DNA of 64,000 bases from Mycolicibacterium aromaticivorans JS19b1 = JCM 16368 (lineage in GTDB: Bacteria > Actinomycetota > Actinomycetes > Mycobacteriales > Mycobacteriaceae). The notes under the pieces were generated by a model. It was not told the origin of the DNA and searched no databases. It was given only the letters and a program-made list of their open reading frames with translations. The position numbers and the translations under genes were made by a program. This document shows, piece after piece, positions 58,218 through 64,000 of this stretch (its first letter is position 1; every line of letters starts with the position of its first letter). Location: assembly GCF_000559085.1 (NCBI RefSeq), contig NZ_JALN02000001.1, forward strand, positions 1,488,001 through 1,552,000. Direction: 5' to 3'.

Positions 58218-59269
58218 TCGATGACGACGCGGCCGTCGATCTGGCCGCGCTCCATCCGGCCGAACACCTCGTTGATGTCGTCGAGCTTGGCGGCTTCGAC
58301 GGTGGGGTGGATCAACCCGCGGGCGTAGAAATCGAGCGCCTCGGCCATGTCCTGGCGGGTGCCGACGATCGAGCCGCGAATCGTCAAGCCCTTCAACACG
58401 ATATCGAAGATCGGCGCGGGGAAGTCGCCCGGCGGCAGGCCGTTGAAGACGATGGTGCCACCGCGCCGGGTCAAGCCGATCGCCTGGCCGAACGCCTGCG
58501 GGTGCACCGCGGTGACGAGCACGCCGTGCACACCACCGGTGGCCTTCTGCACTTCGTCGACGACATCGGAGGTTCTGGCGTTGACGGTCAACTCGGCACC
58601 GAGCCGCTGCGCCAGTGCAAGTTTCGCGTCGTCGATGTCGACGGCGACCACGCGCAGCCCCATCGCGCGCGCGTACTGCACAGCGATGTGCCCCAGGCCG
58701 CCGATACCCGAGATCGCGACCCATTGGCCGGGCCGGGTGTCGGTGACCTTGAGGCCTTTGTAGACCGTGACGCCTGCGCACAGGATGGGTGCCACCTCGA
58801 GCGGGTCGATGCCATCCGGAATCCTGGCGGCGTAGGCCGCATTCACCAGCGTGTAGGTACCGAAGCTGCCGTTGACGCTGTAGCCGCCGTTCTGCTGGCT
58901 CTCGCACAACGTCTCCCAGCCGGTGCGGCAGTATTCGCAGCTACCGCAGGCCGACCACAGCCACGCGTTGCCGACCTTGTCGCCGAGTTTCAGGTCGGAG
59001 ACGCCCTCGCCGAGCGCGACGACAGTGCCGTAACCCTCGTGGCCCGGGATGAACGGGGGTGCTGGTTTGACCGGCCAATCACCATGGGCGGCATGTAAAT
59101 CGGTGTGGCAGACCCCAGAGGTCTCCAGTTTCACCAGCGCTTCCCCGGGACCGGGAGTGGGCAGGTCGAGGTCGGTGACGTGCAGCGGTGCACCGAATTC
59201 GGAGACGACTGCAGCGCGCATGGTGTCGGTGTCGGTCGATGTGACGGGTGCGCCAAGTGTCTGTGTCAT
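58208..59269 (-). CDS. Zinc-dependent alcohol dehydrogenase (AdhP/AdhA type)
   Basis: This 353-residue enzyme oxidises primary alcohols with NAD. Catalytic zinc ligands are in SGVCHTDLHAAHGDW and PGHEGYG, the structural zinc site is CGSCEYCRTGWETLC, and the NAD fold shows ISGIGGLGHIAVQYA. The ATG at 59269 follows AAAGGA. The aldehyde dehydrogenase gene ends 67 bp upstream, so the two make an alcohol-to-acid route on one transcript. Confidence 0.95.
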   Translation of the reverse strand: MTQTLGAPVTSTDTDTMRAAVVSEFGAPLHVTDLDLPTPGPGEALVKLETSGVCHTDLHAAHGDWPVKPAPPFIPGHEGYGTVVALGEGVSDLKLGDKVGNAWLWSACGSCEYCRTGWETLCESQQNGGYSVNGSFGTYTLVNAAYAARIPDGIDPLEVAPILCAGVTVYKGLKVTDTRPGQWVAISGIGGLGHIAVQYARAMGLRVVAVDIDDAKLALAQRLGAELTVNARTSDVVDEVQKATGGVHGVLVTAVHPQAFGQAIGLTRRGGTIVFNGLPPGDFPAPIFDIVLKGLTIRGSIVGTRQDMAEALDFYARGLIHPTVEAAKLDDINEVFGRMERGQIDGRVVIDYR

Positions 59270-59336
59270 GGTGGTGTTCCTTTCGCGAAAGTGGTTGTCG
59301 GGCCTCAACGGTGTCTTCGCTTCTTCGCGCAAGCGC

Positions 59337-60860
<1,524 letters not shown>

Positions 60861-60931
60861 GGTGTTCTCCTGCCTGGTCAAGACGACGAAATGTGTCGGT
60901 CGTCACTGAAGGTAGGCAGTGCGGGGTTGCA

Positions 60932-60962
60932 GCACGGTTGCACTGGTTCGCGCACCGTTGCG
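60932..60962. promoter_or_regulatory. Direct repeats in the aldehyde dehydrogenase promoter
   Basis: GCACGGTTGCA (60932-60942) and GCACCGTTGCG (60952-60962) are 20 bp apart, two helical turns, in the gap between the GAF-regulator stop and the aldehyde dehydrogenase start. They are plausible activator sites, most simply for the neighbouring regulator. Confidence 0.5.
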
Positions 60963-60970
60963 TGCGGGGC

Positions 60971-62266
60971 TCAGGCCAGGTCGAAGTCCAGTCCAGCCAG
61001 CTTGCCGCGGGCCTGGGCCTGCTGCACGGAGCCTGGCAGCGTCCCGTCGTGCAACGCGCGCCACCCGTCGCGGTCGTCGCGCCCATCCGGGCTGTCCAGC
61101 CAACGGCGCAGCACCGCGGGGTCACCGGTGGACAACACAGCGCCCCGCAACGTCATCGCCAACTCGGTGCGCAATCTCCCGACTGCCGGTGAGATGGACT
61201 GCGGCAGAAGCGGTCCCGGATACCGATCGAGCGCGCCGGCCACGTCCCCGGCATCGAGCGCCTCATACACCTCACCGATGTCGGTGGTGATCGGCACCAT
61301 CAGCCGATACGGCCGCGACTCGATGGCATCGGCGCCGACAACCTTGCGCAGCCGCGACATCTCGGCACGCACCGTCACGACGTCCAGGTCCTTGTCGTCG
61401 AGCAGCATCGCCAGGTGGTCGGCGCTCAGCCCCTCGGGGTGACGGCTCAGCAGCACCAGGATGTCGGCGTGCCTACCGGTCAGCGTGGTGGCACGCAGGT
61501 GCCCGAATTCGTCGGTGACCAGCCACCGCGGACGTTCAGAACCGAGCACGGCCAGCCGCGGTCGTGGTTGCGCGGCTTCGACCGGTCCGCCGGTCAGCCG
61601 CAGCAGCGCCAGATGCGTTTCGACGGCGACGACGGTGGCGCGCACCAGAGCCAGGGCCTGCGGCGTGGCGACCCGTGATCCGCCGGTCAGGTCCAGTGCG
61701 CCGAGCAGGGCACCGGTGGCGGGGTCATGCACTGGCACCGCCGTGCAGCTCCACGGTTGCACCACGCGGGAGAAGTGCTCGGAACCGTGAATTTGCAGCT
61801 CAGCGTCCACAGCCAGCGCGGTACCGGGCGCGTTCGTCCCGGCGCCGCGCTCACTCCAGTCCGCCCCCGGCACAAAGTTCATCGCCTCCGCGCGCCGGCA
61901 GGCGTTGGGGTCGCCCTCCACCCACAGCAGCGTGCCGTCGGCGCCGCTGACGGCGACGACCACCCCGGATCCGGCGGCATCGTCGACGAGCAACCGGCGG
62001 ATCACCGGCAGTGCGGGTGCCAACGGATGCGCCTCGCGCAGCCGCGCCAATTTCTCGCCGACCGGAGACGGCTGCGCGGCGCCGTCCGGGTCGACGCCCT
62101 TGGCCAGGCTGCGCTGCCAGCTCTTGGCGACGATCGGTCGCAGCGAGCTCGATTCCAGATAGCTCGCGTCGACCTCACCGGCGACGAACAGCTCGTGGAC
62201 CGCGCGCAACAGCGCCGACGGCCGGGCGCCACCGGCCCCGGATCGCGTCGTTCTGGATATGCCCAT
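60971..62266 (-). CDS. GAF-domain transcriptional regulator of the aldehyde/alcohol dehydrogenase genes
   Basis: This 431-residue regulator resembles the sensor half of AcoR-type activators: a N-terminal SWQRSLAKGVDPDG segment and a GAF domain (about residues 85-230) with FVPGADWSERGAGTNAPGTAL and GSEHFSRVVQPWSCTAVPVHDP. There is no sigma-54 AAA domain. Instead the C-terminal part has a winged-helix-like segment (TGRHADILVLLSRHPEGLS, VTVRAEMSRLRKVVG, SRPYRLMVP). GAF regulators of this kind sit beside aldehyde or acetoin dehydrogenase genes in actinobacteria. The ATG at 62266 is accepted; the effector is unknown. Confidence 0.85.
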   Translation of the reverse strand: MGISRTTRSGAGGARPSALLRAVHELFVAGEVDASYLESSSLRPIVAKSWQRSLAKGVDPDGAAQPSPVGEKLARLREAHPLAPALPVIRRLLVDDAAGSGVVVAVSGADGTLLWVEGDPNACRRAEAMNFVPGADWSERGAGTNAPGTALAVDAELQIHGSEHFSRVVQPWSCTAVPVHDPATGALLGALDLTGGSRVATPQALALVRATVVAVETHLALLRLTGGPVEAAQPRPRLAVLGSERPRWLVTDEFGHLRATTLTGRHADILVLLSRHPEGLSADHLAMLLDDKDLDVVTVRAEMSRLRKVVGADAIESRPYRLMVPITTDIGEVYEALDAGDVAGALDRYPGPLLPQSISPAVGRLRTELAMTLRGAVLSTGDPAVLRRWLDSPDGRDDRDGWRALHDGTLPGSVQQAQARGKLAGLDFDLA

Positions 62267-62429
62267 CGGCGATCACACTCCTGCGTGCGGTCACCTCAAC
62301 CGGCGCGCGTGCGGCCACGATACGCCAGATCTCAACGGACATGTGGGCATCGGATGCGATCGGGCCGGGATGACTGTGCGGCCCCGTTGGCTCTCCTCCG
62401 CGGGGCCGCACAGAGATCGAGGGACGCCG

Positions 62430-62723
62430 TCAGCCCCACATCCCGGCGGCGCGACGGTCAGCATCGGCCACGTCGGCTGCCCCGTCGCGCACCGCAACCC
62501 CCAGTCGGACCAGGATGTCGCGCAGTGCCGATGCTGATTGCTGCCACTGTGCCTGTTCGGCCTGATATGCCGCCGCGGCGTCACGGGTCCAGACCTGCTG
62601 GAGCGGAGCGATCTGACGACTCAGATCGTCCAACGCCGCGCCGAGTCGCGCCGACGTGCCCTGGATGTCAGCGAGTACCGCCGCGTCGATCTCGGCGAAA
62701 TCGTAAGAGAGGACGGGGTCCAC
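62430..62723 (-). CDS. esxT: EsxT-like WXG100 protein
   Basis: This 97-residue helical-hairpin protein is a type VII secretion substrate of the ESX-4 system (Rv3444c type). The turn motif is QQVWTRDAAAAYQAEQAQW, with Trp in the WXG position but followed by Thr-Arg. The GTG at 62723 follows AAGGAG. It follows esxU by 15 bp and forms the expected heterodimer pair with it. In M. tuberculosis it is directly beside rplM, which is not the case here. Confidence 0.88.
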   Translation of the reverse strand: MDPVLSYDFAEIDAAVLADIQGTSARLGAALDDLSRQIAPLQQVWTRDAAAAYQAEQAQWQQSASALRDILVRLGVAVRDGAADVADADRRAAGMWG

Positions 62724-62738
62724 GGGGGTGCTCCTTGT

Positions 62739-63047
62739 CTAGAGGTGTGCGGTCACGGCGGCGATGCGCTGGGCGTGCAGTTGCGCGGCCTCACGCAATT
62801 GGTGTTCGTTGTTTCTGATTGTGTCCGCGATCCCGGCCAGTGCCTGCGACAGCTTGGTGGACTCGTTGTTCCAGTGCGCGACAACAGTCTGGAATCGCGC
62901 GGCAGCCAATCCGCCCCACACTGTGGGCGGCACAGATTCCATCCGGGTGATGAAGCCGTGCAACAAAACCCGTATCTCGTCGTTGCGGGTGTCGGTAGCC
63001 GCAGCAACGGAACGCATCAGGTCGAAGTCAGTGCTCAAATTCGTCAC
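62739..63047 (-). CDS. esxU: EsxU-like WXG100 protein
   Basis: This 102-residue helical-hairpin protein is the ESX-4 partner of EsxT (Rv3445c type). The canonical turn is [10 protein letters not shown], and the long helices [18 protein letters not shown] and [16 protein letters not shown] flank it. The GTG at 63047 follows GGAAGGA. It is upstream of esxT and downstream of the ESX-4 associated gene. Confidence 0.9.
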   Translation of the reverse strand: MTNLSTDFDLMRSVAAATDTRNDEIRVLLHGFITRMESVPPTVWGGLAAARFQTVVAHWNNESTKLSQALAGIADTIRNNEHQLREAAQLHAQRIAAVTAHL

Positions 63048-63095
63048 GCGGGGTCCTTCCGGTCGAGTTGTGCAGGCTTACAGTGGTTTCGACGT

Positions 63096-64000
63096 TCACG
63101 AGCCGGTTGCGGTTCCACTGAATTCATGGGCTGATTCAATGGCCTCTTCGCAGGGCTCGGCGATCGAATCGGGCCGGCCCTGCGCAGACTGGCAGCCGAT
63201 GCTGATGCGCGTCGACCCGTCGAGGACCACCGCCCAACGGATCTCGCGGGCCATGCGGACTTCCCGGTACGTGACCGCTGGGCGCCCGCCACGCCGGTCC
63301 GCGGGGTTGAAGTCGACGAACACACCGCGGGGCTGCTCGCCGATCGCCCGAAGAAGGGTCGCGGCGGTCCGATCCAAAGTCTCTTCGGGCGAATAGGATT
63401 GGGTGATATGCAAGGCCGTATTCGAATCGGTCGGCGGCCTGGCCTGAACGCGGCGTGAACCAGGGCCTGCCGTGACGCGGGTGAGCATCCAATCCGGTGG
63501 GATCAGAAATGTGACGCGGCCCTCGACGACGGAGATGCCGTGGGGAGTCGGTGCCGCCGGCGTGCCGACCGCGGCCACTCCCATCAGGCACAGTGTCAAC
63601 GCCATGCCGGCTGTCGCAGCCGCCGGCCCACGCCACTGTCGCCGTGGGACGGGTCCTGGATCCGCCGTCGACTCCGGCTCGGACGGGTCCTGGGCGGCGA
63701 CGGGCATCCGTACCATCCGCGCATCCGTACCGCGCCGGCGCAGCGCGTCTCGCAGACCGTCGGCGTATTCGGCCGAGCCGGCTACACCCGGCGGGCAATC
63801 GATGAGAATAGCTGTGGGAGACGGTGTCTCGATCATCTCGGCGAGGTCTGTTGGATCGTGCGGCCGACTGCGCATCACCGGAGAACGGCCATCGGCAATG
63901 ACGGCCACCAGTTCGGCGGCGATCTCGATGACGGTGGCGGCTTCGCCGGCGGCGAGCACTGCGGACCTGGGCTGCGCGAGAACCTCGGTGGCGACTGCTG
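63096..64000 (-). CDS. ESX-4 type VII secretion-associated protein (Rv3446c type), 5' end outside window
   Basis: The frame stays open to the last base, so the start lies beyond 64000. About 301 residues are visible. One transmembrane helix is seen (AATAGMALTLCLMGVAAVG), followed by an extracytoplasmic domain with VTFLIPPDWMLTRVTAGPGSRR and VTYREVRMAREIRWAVV, the type VII secretion-associated (Rv3446c-like) fold. The cytoplasmic part has a Rossmann-like AILIDCPPG. It precedes esxU by 48 bp. The ESX-4 core genes (eccC4 onward) should follow outside the window. Confidence 0.85.
   Translation of the reverse strand, partial: AVATEVLAQPRSAVLAAGEAATVIEIAAELVAVIADGRSPVMRSRPHDPTDLAEMIETPSPTAILIDCPPGVAGSAEYADGLRDALRRRGTDARMVRMPVAAQDPSEPESTADPGPVPRRQWRGPAAATAGMALTLCLMGVAAVGTPAAPTPHGISVVEGRVTFLIPPDWMLTRVTAGPGSRRVQARPPTDSNTALHITQSYSPEETLDRTAATLLRAIGEQPRGVFVDFNPADRRGGRPAVTYREVRMAREIRWAVVLDGSTRISIGCQSAQGRPDSIAEPCEEAIESAHEFSGTATGS

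Overview
The window is 64 kb of a GC-rich, high-density actinobacterial chromosome. Gene content and order point firmly to a mycobacterium, probably a rapid grower of the Mycolicibacterium type. Landmarks appear in the order known from M. tuberculosis Rv3393 to Rv3446c: iunH, imuB-imuA', guaA, pgmB-GH65, choD, guaB3-guaB2, a DUF5319 gene, rsdA-sigD, whiB3, groEL1-groES, the tsaD/rimI/tsaB/tsaE/alr cluster, gadB, nnrD, glmS, an Rv3438-like gene, the Rv3439c/Rv3440c pair, glmM, rpsI-rplM and the esxT/esxU end of ESX-4. Starts are mostly ATG or GTG behind GGAG-type ribosome binding sites, and many co-directional genes overlap by 1 to 8 bp. Gene identities here come from reading motifs and from memory of the families; no database search was made.

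Layout. 1-2.5 kb: tail of a LuxR-type regulator and a nucleoside hydrolase. 2.5-5.9 kb: the mutagenesis genes imuA'-imuB behind a near-consensus LexA box, divergent from a class I aldolase that ends in a strong terminator. 5.9-6.7 kb: a frameshifted PPE-domain gene with a signal peptide. 6.8-16.4 kb: guanine nucleotide synthesis (guaA, guaB3, guaB2) interleaved with a beta-phosphoglucomutase/GH65 phosphorylase pair and a ChoD-type oxidase. 16.5-20.5 kb: regulators (sigD/rsdA, whiB3). 20.5-24.7 kb: a four-gene run of an NmrA-like protein, a CocE-like hydrolase, a secreted M15-like protein and a zinc alcohol dehydrogenase. 24.85-25.95 kb: an intact IS481-family element with terminal inverted repeats and a 6-bp target duplication touching the stop codon of a tetR gene. 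26.0-28.1 kb: that tetR, a palindrome-rich operator, a small membrane protein, a small secreted protein and an OsmC protein.

28.1-36.4 kb: groEL1, groES with a CIRCE operator, then a tightly overlapping run alr, alpha/beta hydrolase, tsaE, tsaB, rimI, tsaD, epoxide-hydrolase-like gene (t6A tRNA modification and D-alanine supply). 36.4-42.7 kb: GntR regulator, a 13E12-type HNH protein, and a HAD phosphatase facing a choline-kinase-like gene and a dimethylglycine-dehydrogenase-like flavoprotein. 42.7-47.6 kb: nnrD-gadB-deazaflavin reductase operon and a TetR/peroxiredoxin pair. 47.6-56.4 kb: glmS and glmM (UDP-GlcNAc supply), a serine-less dienelactone-hydrolase-like protein, an F420-type LLM oxidoreductase with its own operator, the Rv3439c/Rv3440c-like pair, a small secreted protein and ribosomal proteins L13/S9. 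56.6-62.3 kb: a block that separates rplM from esxT, with a thioesterase, a GNAT enzyme and an alcohol/aldehyde dehydrogenase pair beside a GAF-domain regulator. 62.4-64 kb: esxT, esxU and the start of the ESX-4 core.

No tRNA, rRNA, CRISPR array or prophage was seen. The most unusual items are the signal-peptide PPE gene, the kinase/flavoprotein/HAD module with a changed HND motif, the TetR/membrane/secreted locus, and the metabolic block at the ESX-4 border.
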